NCBI GenBank assembly: GCA_029834535.1
Contig: JAQMWT010000374.1
Location: forward strand, 1 to 51,515
Reading direction: 5' to 3'
DNA from: Chrysophaeum taylorii
Taxonomy: Eukaryota > Sar > Pelagophyceae > Pelagomonadales > Pelagomonadaceae
DNA length: 51,515 bases
Shown here: positions 8,050 to 16,383 of the stretch, piece by piece
How positions within the stretch are numbered: position 1 is the first letter of the stretch
How the letters are laid out: every line of letters starts with the position of its first letter
The notes under the pieces: model-generated
What the model saw: only the letters and a program-made list of their open reading frames with translations
The model's database searches: none
What the model was told of the DNA's origin: nothing
Made by a program: the position numbers and the translations under genes

Positions 8050-10245
8050 ATGGCTCAAGAGGCTGGACGGACGGTCTGCGTGGTGGCCGCGATGGACGAT
8101 GGAGATCACCGCGGCAAACAGCTTTGGCGGAGCCTGGGGGTCGCCGTGGTTTTGCCAGCGGACGTGATGCAGGACGTCCGGCGCACCAAACCCGACTGCA
8201 GCGAGGCTGTCCTTTTCGCCATCCGCGAGGCCATGGTGCACTCTTTCGCGGCGTCGCGATGCATAGCCCTATTTAGTGTACCGGACCAGAGAAGACCGGA
8301 CGCACGGCGACTCGAGCCGAGGCCCATCGGCGTCGACAGCGCGGGCTTCTTCTATTCGTCTCCCGACGACGAACCCGCATCCCTGAGCGTCGCCGCATTG
8401 AGCGAGGCGCCGCCGTACGCCGCGCAGGTCGCGACAATGCCACTGACCAAAGGGGAGCGGCTGTTGGTTGTGTACGCGCCCAAGGCGGCGCGAGACAATC
8501 CTTCCTTGGTCACGCGCGAGGTAAACTTACTGCCGTCTGGACCCGAGGGCGAGCCCAGTTTTCTTCGAGCAACGGTGCGTGCAGTTTCAGAAGACGAGTC
8601 GCGCTTTTGGTACGACGTAGATCCCCTCGAGCACCCGAGGCACACGCTCCTCGAGACGAAAGGTAGCGCCATATTTCGACAAGGAGGCGACGGCCGCGTC
8701 GACCTCGTGGGGCTTCGGTTGTGCGCAGCGAGGGCCGATCCACAGAAAGCTCGGCGATCCTCGGGCCATTGGACCCACGAAGCCGTGAGCGCTGTCAGTC
8801 TCGTGCGTCAAGTCCGGGCGTTCGCGCGCGACGAGGCGACCGCGCTGCAGCGGCGCGCAGATCAGGCCGTGCGAGACGACGAGAGAATCACCGACGGCGG
8901 TTTGAAGCTGCTGCGCACCAAGCTGCGATCCGAGTTGGCCGCGTACCTGGCCACTAGAGGAGGAGGTGGCGACAACGAGGAGGAACCCGAGAAGAAGGCG
9001 CCACTACCTCTCAACATTCAGATGTTAGACGGAGGCGCGGCTTTCGCAGCGTCGTGCGCCGCACTCGCGGGCATCGAGGCTCTGCTACCTTTGGCGATCG
9101 ACTTCTACGCTGCCAACGAGCCCGAGGGTGCGGCCAAAGTGTTTTTCCAGGTGGCGGCCCTCGCGTCGACGCCAGGGGCCGCTGGGTTGAACGCGGCGAC
9201 TCGGGCGTCGGCGCGGCCCGCGTTCGTCTGCGCTCTACGCGGGGCGGTGCGCGGGGGGGTCCCTCACGCCGCCAAAGACGAATCACCGACGCAACTCAAG
9301 GCGCACATCTTACGCAACAACCTTGCAGCCGCCGCTGCCGAGGCGATCGCAGCGTTGGCACGCCGCGTCGACGCGAACGGGCTTCGAGCCCTCGGCGACG
9401 CGCGCGTGCCGCTCGACGTCGTCGTCTCGATTCGGCACCTCGCCACCATCGCTCGAGCCGACGGCTCGCTCGTAGGTGTCGTACGATGGCTCTGGGGAGC
9501 GCTTCGCGCCGCTGCAGCTCTATGCCGCGCCAAGGTGCTTCGCGCGCAGTTGCGAGATGCCGATCTAGTTTCCGTTCTCGACGACATCATCGACGACATT
9601 CGAGCCTTGGCGCGGCGAGGCCGCGCACTCGACTTGGACGTCACCGACGGTCTCGCCGTATGGACCAAGGTCCGCGACGCATGCTGCGATGATGAGTCTC
9701 CAGCGACGGGCCGCCGGACTCGGTATGGTTCCGCGAGCCGGCTCGCCCCGAAGAACGAGGTGCCGGTCAACGAGCTCGCCAAATTTCTTGATGTCGAGGG
9801 CTTTCATCAGAGAAACCTCCGAGCCCCGTTACCTTTGGACAAATTCGAAAACACCGACGAGTACCTAGCGCTCCGAGCAAAATACGCTCGAGTAGAAGAC
9901 GAAAGCGAGCGGCCTTCCCCGCGCGCGCTGCCCCAAGACGAGCTTGGTGCCCTCATCTCAGCCGAGCTTGAGGCAGCCAACGCCGCGCACATGTCGTCGC
10001 CGACCCCCCCTGACGACGACGACGCAAGTCGTCTTCCTCCAGGAGGAAAAGGAAAAGACGTCTCGAAGAAGAAGAAAAAGAAGAAGAACTCGTCGGTGCG
10101 CGTCGAGACAGACAGGCTACGCACGACCCAAGTCGAAAGGGCGAAAACTCGCGCGCAGCTCCCGTGTCCAGACGTCGCTGGCGCGCGTCTGCGTCGGCGG
10201 ATCTTCACGCCGAAGAACATGGCTGCAGCGCTCCTTAAACCCTAA
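8050..10245 (+). CDS. 731-residue protein of unknown function with a helical-repeat middle
   Basis: Single exon. I do not recognise a family. Residues 1-240 are mixed alpha/beta and include FSVPDQRR, EGERLLVVYAP-like and KGSAIFRQGGDGRVDLVGLR. The last resembles the G-S-x-[IV]-F plus VGLxxxG end of trypsin-like peptidase folds with the nucleophile region present, but I cannot find a convincing His-Asp pair. Residues about 320-560 are Ala/Leu-rich helices with ARM-like texture (ASCAALAGIEALLPLAIDFY, AAAEAIAALARRVDANGLRA). The C-terminus (650-731) is disordered and basic with a DDDD tract, a KKKKKKK run (possible nuclear localisation) and a final RRRIFTPKNMAAALLKP. It ends 75 bp before the next gene on the same strand. 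Confidence 0.7.
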   Translation: MAQEAGRTVCVVAAMDDGDHRGKQLWRSLGVAVVLPADVMQDVRRTKPDCSEAVLFAIREAMVHSFAASRCIALFSVPDQRRPDARRLEPRPIGVDSAGFFYSSPDDEPASLSVAALSEAPPYAAQVATMPLTKGERLLVVYAPKAARDNPSLVTREVNLLPSGPEGEPSFLRATVRAVSEDESRFWYDVDPLEHPRHTLLETKGSAIFRQGGDGRVDLVGLRLCAARADPQKARRSSGHWTHEAVSAVSLVRQVRAFARDEATALQRRADQAVRDDERITDGGLKLLRTKLRSELAAYLATRGGGGDNEEEPEKKAPLPLNIQMLDGGAAFAASCAALAGIEALLPLAIDFYAANEPEGAAKVFFQVAALASTPGAAGLNAATRASARPAFVCALRGAVRGGVPHAAKDESPTQLKAHILRNNLAAAAAEAIAALARRVDANGLRALGDARVPLDVVVSIRHLATIARADGSLVGVVRWLWGALRAAAALCRAKVLRAQLRDADLVSVLDDIIDDIRALARRGRALDLDVTDGLAVWTKVRDACCDDESPATGRRTRYGSASRLAPKNEVPVNELAKFLDVEGFHQRNLRAPLPLDKFENTDEYLALRAKYARVEDESERPSPRALPQDELGALISAELEAANAAHMSSPTPPDDDDASRLPPGGKGKDVSKKKKKKKNSSVRVETDRLRTTQVERAKTRAQLPCPDVAGARLRRRIFTPKNMAAALLKP

Positions 10246-10320
10246 ACATCTCAAACCCGTAAGTAAGTGAGTGATGATGCGGTTTCTATTTTCTGAAAGA
10301 GCATTCATCGAAAGAGATCG

Positions 10321-12726
10321 ATGATGGAGGAGAAGTCGTACTATGAGCTTCTCGAAGTGCCGCGGAACGCGACGACGAACGAGATTCGGCAAGCGTTTCG
10401 GCGCAAGGCCCTCGAGCAGCACCCCGACCGCGGAGGTGATCCGGATGTGTTTCAGACGATCAACAAGGCGTACGACGTGCTGTCCGACCCCGAGCGGCGC
10501 AAGTACTACGACCGGACGGGTCGAATGGAGCGTAGCGTCGAGGAGGACTTTCTCGAAGGGTTTGGACGAGCCGCCGGGTCGACTCTCCAGAAGGAGCAGC
10601 GCCAAGTCGTCGACGATAGCAAGGCGCTGCAGCAGAGATTCGCGGAGCTGCAGGAGCAGTCGCATTCGCAGTCGTTCGAGGCGTGGATGCGATCGCGGAA
10701 CACGAGCTCAATGACCGTCACGGTCGAGACGCTCATGCAGGACAAGAGGAACATATCCGAGGACTCGTACGAGAAGGTGCGCTTGCCGAGAGTGCGAACG
10801 ACGACGGTGACGCGCAAGAGCGCCGAGGCGCTCCGGTCGTCGCTCGGGCCGCCCCAGGTGAGTAATAAACTACAACGGTCCCCGCTCGCTCTGGCGGCCG
10901 AATGCACGGAGGTTTCGTACCACGCGCTCCCGCGCGTTCTCGATTGGAAGGAGTGCCTCGTCGCGGTCGCGTTCGCGCCCGTCTCTCCGCTCGACTTGTT
11001 CGTCGCCCGGCGCGGAGCCGACGCGCTGTTTCGAGACGACCTCCGGATTGAGGCGCCGCACGTTCTCGGGAACTCGGGTATTGGCGTCGTCGAGACGGTC
11101 GGCCCCGGCGTAAGCTCGCTGGCGGTCGGCGACTGGGTCGTCCCGGCGCGCGACGGACTCGGAACGTTTCGGTCGCTTTGCGTCTGGGGCGAGGCCGACG
11201 TCATCAAGGTCCCCAAGGAGCTCATGCCTCTCGAGTACATGGGCCTTCACCGCGAGCTCTGCGTAGCCTACTACTTGATGGAGACAGTCGCCGCCGACCT
11301 CAAGGCCGGCGACGCGCTCGTGATCAACGCGGCGAACGGCGCCGTCGGCCAGGTCGTCATCCAGCTGTGTCGGCTGATGAACCTCCGTGCGATCGGGATC
11401 GTGAGGCGTCACGACAACTTCTCCGACACCAAGGCCTGGTTGGAGTACTTGGGTGCCTACAAAATATTCGCCGACGACGAACCGATTGTGCCTTCCCTCA
11501 AGCGCGAGTACGCCGCGCTTCCCAAAGTTGGCTTCGACGGCGTCGGCGGCCTCGCGACCTTGAAGTTGATCCGGTCTCTCGCGCCTGGTTCGACAATCGT
11601 CACCTACGGCTTCGTGGGCGAGACGGGCGCCATGATCCCCTGGCAGATCGTCGTCCACTCGCGCGTCACCATCCAGGGCTTCGACCTTCTCGACTGGCTC
11701 GACGACGGGACCAAAAAGTCGGCGAACCGCAAGAAGTTCGTTCAGATGCTCGAGCAGATGGCCAAGCTCGTCAACGCTGGCAAGCTCAGGATTTCGATGG
11801 AGGAGATACCCCTCGGCCAGTGGCTCGACGCGCTCGCCGGCGCCGAACCCGGCATGAACACCAAGATCGTCCTCAAGCCCCTCGCGCTCGAAGGCGAGCG
11901 CTCGCGCGAGGCCCAAGCCGCCGCCGACCTCGAACGTCGCCAAAAAGAAGACCATGACCGCAAGGAGGCCTTGCGTTTGGCGGCAAGCAACTTGTTCCTG
12001 GGATCTTCGGAAAGCAAAGACGACAACAACGGAGCTGAAGTGAGCTGCTACGAGATCGCGCCGTCTGCGGCGCCGTGGCGAGCAACGCTCGTTTGGCTCC
12101 ACGGCAACGGGGAGCTCCCGCAGGAGTATACCTCGATCTTCGACAGGCACCTCATCTCCAAACACCCCGGCATCAAGGTCATCATGCCAACGCCACCACC
12201 GCAGTCGAGCTCGATGGATTGGCTCGCGCTCGACGACAACGACTGGACGACCAAGTACCTCTCGGCGACGGCTTCCGACGACCTCGCCGAGTCGGACATT
12301 CAACTCCTGAAAAATCTCGAAGCGGCGGCGGACAAGGTCGCCGCCGTCGTCAATCGCGCGCGCGAGGACGACCGCGTGATCGTGCTCGCTGGCTTTGCCC
12401 AGGGAGGCGTCGTCGCTCTCTACGCGGCGCTCACGAAGCTCGCCGACGAGATTCCCCACGTCATCACCCTTGGCGCCCCCTGCGTGCTCCCCCACTTCCT
12501 CGCGACCAAGATTAAAACAAACCTCCGCGCCACCAACATCAAGTGTTTCGCGGGGGCCAACGATGATGTCTTTTCCTGCGCCGACCAGGAGGCCATCGCC
12601 GACACCCTGAAGCGCGCTCTCCCGAACATCTCCTTCCACCAGATCCCACATGGTGAGCACGAAGTCGGCGGCCTGGAGATCGACGCTCTCGAGGCCATCT
12701 TCGCCACTCTCCTCCCCCGGCCGTGA
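10321..12726 (+). CDS. three-domain fusion: J domain, MECR/ETR-type enoyl reductase, nucleophile-less alpha/beta hydrolase
   Basis: An 801-residue single open frame. Residues 5-70 are a DnaJ J domain with intact HPD at 34-36 (Hsp70 ATPase stimulation). Residues about 185-525 are a medium-chain reductase of the mitochondrial 2-enoyl-ACP reductase type: SPLDLFVARRG, HVLGNSGIGVVETVGPGVSS, the nucleotide loop NAANGAVGQVVIQL (about 337-350), and a C-terminal IPLGQWLDAL. Residues about 585-800 are an acyl-protein-thioesterase/carboxylesterase fold with VWLHGNGELP and AGFAQGGVVAL. In the latter the GFSQGG nucleophile Ser is Ala693, while Asp748/749 and His780 remain, so this domain is probably non-catalytic. 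The active-site Tyr typical of MECR after the IxGxY segment is not evident either. A GTGAGT at 10858 looks like a splice donor, but the protein reads through without loss. There is no obvious targeting peptide. ATG at 10321 or 10324. Confidence 0.85.
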   Translation: MMEEKSYYELLEVPRNATTNEIRQAFRRKALEQHPDRGGDPDVFQTINKAYDVLSDPERRKYYDRTGRMERSVEEDFLEGFGRAAGSTLQKEQRQVVDDSKALQQRFAELQEQSHSQSFEAWMRSRNTSSMTVTVETLMQDKRNISEDSYEKVRLPRVRTTTVTRKSAEALRSSLGPPQVSNKLQRSPLALAAECTEVSYHALPRVLDWKECLVAVAFAPVSPLDLFVARRGADALFRDDLRIEAPHVLGNSGIGVVETVGPGVSSLAVGDWVVPARDGLGTFRSLCVWGEADVIKVPKELMPLEYMGLHRELCVAYYLMETVAADLKAGDALVINAANGAVGQVVIQLCRLMNLRAIGIVRRHDNFSDTKAWLEYLGAYKIFADDEPIVPSLKREYAALPKVGFDGVGGLATLKLIRSLAPGSTIVTYGFVGETGAMIPWQIVVHSRVTIQGFDLLDWLDDGTKKSANRKKFVQMLEQMAKLVNAGKLRISMEEIPLGQWLDALAGAEPGMNTKIVLKPLALEGERSREAQAAADLERRQKEDHDRKEALRLAASNLFLGSSESKDDNNGAEVSCYEIAPSAAPWRATLVWLHGNGELPQEYTSIFDRHLISKHPGIKVIMPTPPPQSSSMDWLALDDNDWTTKYLSATASDDLAESDIQLLKNLEAAADKVAAVVNRAREDDRVIVLAGFAQGGVVALYAALTKLADEIPHVITLGAPCVLPHFLATKIKTNLRATNIKCFAGANDDVFSCADQEAIADTLKRALPNISFHQIPHGEHEVGGLEIDALEAIFATLLPRP

Positions 12727-12955
12727 GACACCAAAAGAGTCATGCTCCAATGAGTGGAGCCCCAAGACGCGTGCGCCTGCCTGCCTTCTCGGGCGGGTGG
12801 GCGGGTGGGCTGGCTGGCTGGCAGGCTACGTGCGGGGTCCGGGGGGTGATGAACGCAGACCAGGCTATTTTAGGGACTAATATCGCCACCACTAATGCTC
12901 TCCCACCAGGCACTGGGCAGTTCGTTGGTTTCTATTACTCACGCCATCATACATA

Positions 12956-12999
<44 letters not shown>

Positions 13000-13076
13000 G
13001 ATAAGGACACGCACGGTTATCAACTTACTAGTGCGGCGAAAGCGCGAGGAGCGGCGGGCAGACGGGGACCTCCCGA
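12727..13076. other. gene-free stretch with a GGCT microsatellite
   Basis: No coding feature is supported. It contains imperfect GGGT/GGCT repeats at 12795-12825 and a clean (GGCT)n tract at 12957-12999 (about 10.75 units). A 60-bp unique piece then leads to the degenerate retroelement module at 13077. Confidence 0.8.
12957..12999. repeat. (GGCT)n microsatellite
   Basis: Nearly 11 perfect 4-bp units. It lies between the fusion gene and the DUF202 gene and is likely length-polymorphic. Confidence 0.95.
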
Positions 13077-13260
13077 CCTGCGGGCGGGGCCCCTCCTCTC
13101 TCCGCCTACCCCGCGGCATCGCGATGACCTAGACTAGGCCTCGGGATCCATTTTTTTTGCCCATCAGGCTAACCACTCACGTCTCCACACAACCCCGCAC
13201 ACCCTCCACGCGCCCTCTCTTTCGCACCAACCAACCCTCTGTTTGTTGTTTAAAGAAGCC
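13077..13260 (+). repeat. degenerate copy of the retroelement 3' module
   Basis: Matches 5938-6120 with many changes: GGGCGGGGCCCCTCCTCTCT and CGCCTACCCCGCGGC versus the CGCCTGCCCCATGACTCGGC of the better copy, then GACTAGGC, GCCCATCAGGC and finally TGTTTGTTGTTTAAAGAAGC in place of the TTTAAAGAC tail. This indicates an old insertion. Confidence 0.5.
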
Positions 13261-13269
13261 TATCACTTT

Positions 13270-13510
13270 TCGATCCCGGGTTGGCCGGTTGGACGCTGGA
13301 AGGTTCGCAGTGGGACGTGTTATGGCCGGGGGACGCAGAAGGAAACGTTAAAGAGGACGAGATGTTTGTCGGTCCATTCGCGGTCTCCGTGTCGCATGGC
13401 GACAGGCGTCAACTCTCCCCCGACGCTCCTTTCAGCGCCCCTCGTCTCTCGGCCCCGTGAATCTGATCCGGCGCGCCACGGGATTGGCCTGGTGGGAGGT
13501 GGTGAGTTCC
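13270..13510 (+). repeat. diverged interspersed repeat shared with 22354-22615
   Basis: GGCCGGTTGGACGCTGGAAG, GTTCGCAGTGGGACGTGTTA and a later CCGTGAATCTGATCCGGCGC/GCCACGGGATTGGCCT run align with the same series upstream of the Patched-like gene. In both places the copy sits in the 5' flank of a gene (DUF202 here). Whether it is a transposon remnant or a promoter-associated element cannot be settled from two copies. Confidence 0.45.
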
Positions 13511-13563
13511 GTTGAATTTTCTTCTGCCGAAGCGCTACGACGTCGTCGTCAAGGCGCGGGAGG

Positions 13564-14376
13564 ATGAGCGAGTGGTTGCGGCAGCCTTTGGTGAGCGACG
13601 AGGAGGATGGGAGAAAACAGCGACCTCGGATCCGCGTCGGGAGCGTGCGCATTTTTGTGGAGGTTGGTCGCCACATCGACGTGTGTCTCTTGGAGGGCGC
13701 GGACTCTGGCGCAATGGTGTCGGCCGTCGGGGCCGCGCTCAAGGAGTTCGTGCTGCCGGGCGACTCGTGGTGGCTCGTGGATGGCGAGGACGATCTCGTG
13801 ATCCCTTTGTGCTCGGCGCTTCCCGACGGCGTGAGCTTGGCGCTGAGAACGAGCAGCGGTCGAGTCGCGGGGAATGGAAGGCTCGCGAACACGACGTCGT
13901 TCGCTCGCACGGGCATCTCTGCCAGTCCGAGCGATTCCACGCCGCGCTGCTTCTCGCTGCGGCAGTCGCTGGAGGATTTCCGTTCCTTTGGGAGGGGGGG
14001 TGACGAGCGCGCCCTATCGAACTTCGAGCGCTGGTCTCGCCTCAGCACGGAGCTCGCCAACGAGAGGACGCTGCTGGCGTGGGTGCGCACTGCCCTCGCC
14101 TCCCAACGAACCGTCTTTTCGTTCATCGGGGTCAAAGCGACCACGGTGATATGGCAGCACGTTTACTTTGGAAGCACCGCGCTCCTCGCGACGGTTTCTG
14201 TCGTTTTCGGAATGATCGGCGTCGAGCGATTCTACAAGATCAAGAAGGCGATCCACAGCGCCCAGCCCCCCTCCTTCTATAACCGAATCACCATCCAGCC
14301 CGCACTCCTGGGGCTCATGGTCGTCGTCACCGTCGCCGCCGTTGCTACGTACAGCCACGTCCTCGCCAAGGTCTAG
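13564..14376 (+). CDS. DUF202 (YidH/VTC1-type) membrane protein
   Basis: 270 residues. The C-terminal half carries the DUF202 signature LANERTLLAWVRTALA (about 162-177), followed by three hydrophobic segments: about 180-195, 197-222 (HVYFGSTALLATVSVVFGMI) and 244-266 (PALLGLMVVVTVAAVATYSH). DUF202 is the membrane module of the vacuolar polyphosphate-polymerase (VTC) complex and of small bacterial membrane proteins. There is no SPX domain here, so polyphosphate synthesis is only a possibility. The N-terminal 110 residues form a separate soluble region of unknown type (IRVGSVRIFVEVGRHIDVCL). Convergent with the COG0523 GTPase gene across 222 bp with no other feature. Confidence 0.8.
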   Translation: MSEWLRQPLVSDEEDGRKQRPRIRVGSVRIFVEVGRHIDVCLLEGADSGAMVSAVGAALKEFVLPGDSWWLVDGEDDLVIPLCSALPDGVSLALRTSSGRVAGNGRLANTTSFARTGISASPSDSTPRCFSLRQSLEDFRSFGRGGDERALSNFERWSRLSTELANERTLLAWVRTALASQRTVFSFIGVKATTVIWQHVYFGSTALLATVSVVFGMIGVERFYKIKKAIHSAQPPSFYNRITIQPALLGLMVVVTVAAVATYSHVLAKV

Positions 14377-14598
14377 AAGAAAAATGTTACAACAACTACC
14401 TATACGTAATAAGTCTCGCCGAGGTGCGGACGCTTCCTTTCTAGGGAGATGCTCGTCGTTGTCTCGTACAATGTACCACGCGCCCAACTATAGATCTGGT
14501 GACCGACTACTAATTAAAGTTGGGTCCCTCGCTCGTCGGTTTAATTATAAAAGCTTATACGCTGGTCGCGAGCGCGCGGCGATCTTCGAATTGACTCA

Positions 14599-15804
14599 TT
14601 ATCTATCGGCTATTATTATAGGAACAGTGGCGACGTAGATGGCGCCGTCGTAGAGCTGGAAGACGTCCAAGCCGTCCTTATCAAGATCGAAGATGGTCCC
14701 ACCACACGGGCAGCGCAGCGTCTGCTCGCGGAGGAGGCCGCCGAGCACGCGACCCAGGTCGCAGCCGCAGGCAGCCTTGCGGCGGAGCGCCGTGACCCCC
14801 TTCTCCCGCCTGACAACGACCAATTCCGGCGTGCAGAACGCAGTCGAGGCGCTGAGGTCGATGTCGAGGTCGCAGGCATAGCAAAAGCCGTCGGGAACTG
14901 CGGCCGCGACGAGGTCTTCGCGCAGGCGCGCGACGTCGAATCCGATCGACGCGACCACGAAGACTCGGCTCGCCACGCGTTCCGGATCCCAGTCGCCAAA
15001 CGTTCCGGAGTCACGTCGCGACCGCCAGAAGCGGGTCGGAAAGGAGCGGGTCGCGCACCCAAAGAGGCCGTCCCCCAGACCCTCGCGCGTCGACGCCGTA
15101 AGCTTGACGCGCCATACGCGAGGGTCCGCCGCGTACCTCTCGACGAGACGCATCGCCTTGTCCGCGTCGACGGGGTCGTCGATCAGCGCGACGGCGCACG
15201 TGGCGCGGGCGTCGTGCAGGAAAACCAAGCTCGGCGCGCGATCGACCATTTGCCGCACCACGTCGTCGTCGTCGTCGGGCGGCGCGACGTCGAACGCGGC
15301 CGCGACCGCGGAGTCCAACTCTCGACACATCCTCGCTCGCGGCGCGAGGCTCGCGTCGACGACCCCAAAAATGACGTCGGCAGCTTTGATTTGCTCCTTC
15401 GCCGCGCGCACGATGCTGTCCTCCGAATCATCGAGCTCGCGGTCGACGACGGCGACGACGGCGACCCGCGTCGCCCCAAAGCAATCCTTGCTCGCGCGGC
15501 GGAAGAGTCCGGGCGACGCGAGCCCGGTCGTCTCGACGATCAGCAAGCCCTCGAACCCCTGAATCGCGCGCTCAAAGTCGCCTCGCGGCGAGCAACACGC
15601 ACACCCAGACCCAAAGTCGTAAACGGCAGCCTCGTCCGTCGCGCCCTCGAGCGTCTCGCTCAGCATTCCAAATTCCTGCGCGAATCTGTGCCGCACCACC
15701 TTGATCGCATGCGCTCCAGCTCGCTCGACCACCGCGGCGACGAAACTTCCCTTGCCTGACCCGGGCGGACCGGTGACGATGATCGCCTCCTTGGACACAA
15801 CCAT
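14599..15804 (-). CDS. COG0523/CobW-family GTPase (metal chaperone type)
   Basis: 401 residues starting at ATG 15804. Walker A is TGPPGSGKG (residues 11-19), with Gly where Thr/Ser is usual. The family hallmark CxCC metal-binding motif is GCACC (67-71), followed by SPRGDFERAI and IVETTGLASPGLF, which match GCxCCxxRGDL and the switch/Walker B ETSGLADP. COG0523 proteins bind Zn or other metals and transfer them to client enzymes with GTP hydrolysis. The C-terminal region differs from the standard CobW_C domain and has Cys clusters CGC (about 350) and CPCGG (about 375), plausibly another metal site. The G-loop substitution and CxC clusters are visible, but the client protein is unknown. An upstream (TTTA)n tract begins 7 bp before the ATG. 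Confidence 0.8.
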   Translation of the reverse strand: MVVSKEAIIVTGPPGSGKGSFVAAVVERAGAHAIKVVRHRFAQEFGMLSETLEGATDEAAVYDFGSGCACCSPRGDFERAIQGFEGLLIVETTGLASPGLFRRASKDCFGATRVAVVAVVDRELDDSEDSIVRAAKEQIKAADVIFGVVDASLAPRARMCRELDSAVAAAFDVAPPDDDDDVVRQMVDRAPSLVFLHDARATCAVALIDDPVDADKAMRLVERYAADPRVWRVKLTASTREGLGDGLFGCATRSFPTRFWRSRRDSGTFGDWDPERVASRVFVVASIGFDVARLREDLVAAAVPDGFCYACDLDIDLSASTAFCTPELVVVRREKGVTALRRKAACGCDLGRVLGGLLREQTLRCPCGGTIFDLDKDGLDVFQLYDGAIYVATVPIIIADR

Positions 15805-15810
15805 AAAGGA

Positions 15811-15813
15811 TAT

Positions 15814-15848
<35 letters not shown>

Positions 15849-15852
15849 TTAT
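15811..15852. repeat. (TTTA)n microsatellite
   Basis: About ten 4-bp units immediately upstream of the COG0523 gene start, in its 5' leader or promoter. It is AT-only in an otherwise GC-rich region. Confidence 0.95.
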
Positions 15853-15883
15853 AGGGGTTTCGATCAAATGTCTCGACTGATGG

Positions 15884-16294
15884 ATGATAGGGGTTTTGAA
15901 AGGTCGACCGACTCCTAAGAGGGGGGTGGTGCTAGAAGGTTTTTGGTGCGTTGCGCGGGGGCATGAAGGAAGGATGTGCCTGAAGGGCGTAGATGGGTAT
16001 GCGGGGCCTAGTCGGGGTCATCGCCGAGCCGCGGGGCAGGCGAAGAGAGGACGACGGGCCGTACGCATGCTGCCGCCGGACGTATGTGCGACGAAGTGTG
16101 ACGTCCTGCTGGGCGCGGGCGGCCTGGGTGGGGCTGCACGAGGCGGCGACATGGCTGAGGGCGGTGAGGGCACAGCGCGCCCGGCGCAATGCGCTGGCGA
16201 TCCCTCACTCGCCGTAGAGAATCTATCTACTACGGCGAGTTTTGGGCCGCCCGCCTTCTGTGAAGTTCAGTTCAGTTCAGTTCAGTTCACAGAG
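15884..16294 (-). mobile_element. retroelement 3' module, reverse copy with internal hairpin
   Basis: The minus strand reads ARCALTALSHVAASC, QQDVTLRRTYVRRQHAYG and the 3' flank GGGCGTAGATGGGTATGCGG (on plus), matching the copy at 5465-6080. It is truncated at about 16294, where TTCAG pentamers form CTGTGAA(GTTCA..)TTCACAG at 16258-16292. A perfect 11-bp inverted repeat (ACTCGCCGTAG/CTACGGCGAGT, 16207-16217 and 16230-16240) lies inside. It is an insertion relative to the other copy. The element fills the space between the divergent COG0523 and SUMO-protease genes. Confidence 0.65.
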
Positions 16295-16383
16295 GGTAAT
16301 TAATTAACGCTGCGCGAGCGACGACACGATAGGTCGCCACGAAGCGGAGGTTCGTGGTGCGCCTTCGCATCAGGATAGGGGTG

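Noticed and set aside
10858..10912. A potential intron starting GTGAGT in the J/ETR fusion gene
   Set aside because: Reading through keeps the frame and the following residues fit the start of the reductase domain. Removal is not required, though it is noted as a check.
10870..12765. A 631-codon antisense open frame opposite the J/ETR/hydrolase gene
   Set aside because: The plus-strand frame contains three recognisable domains. The antisense frame is the usual mirror frame of GC-rich codons and has no family features.
12957..12999. Possible CRISPR-like or regulatory array
   Set aside because: It is a simple (GGCT)n microsatellite without spacers. No array with unique spacers of constant length was seen anywhere.
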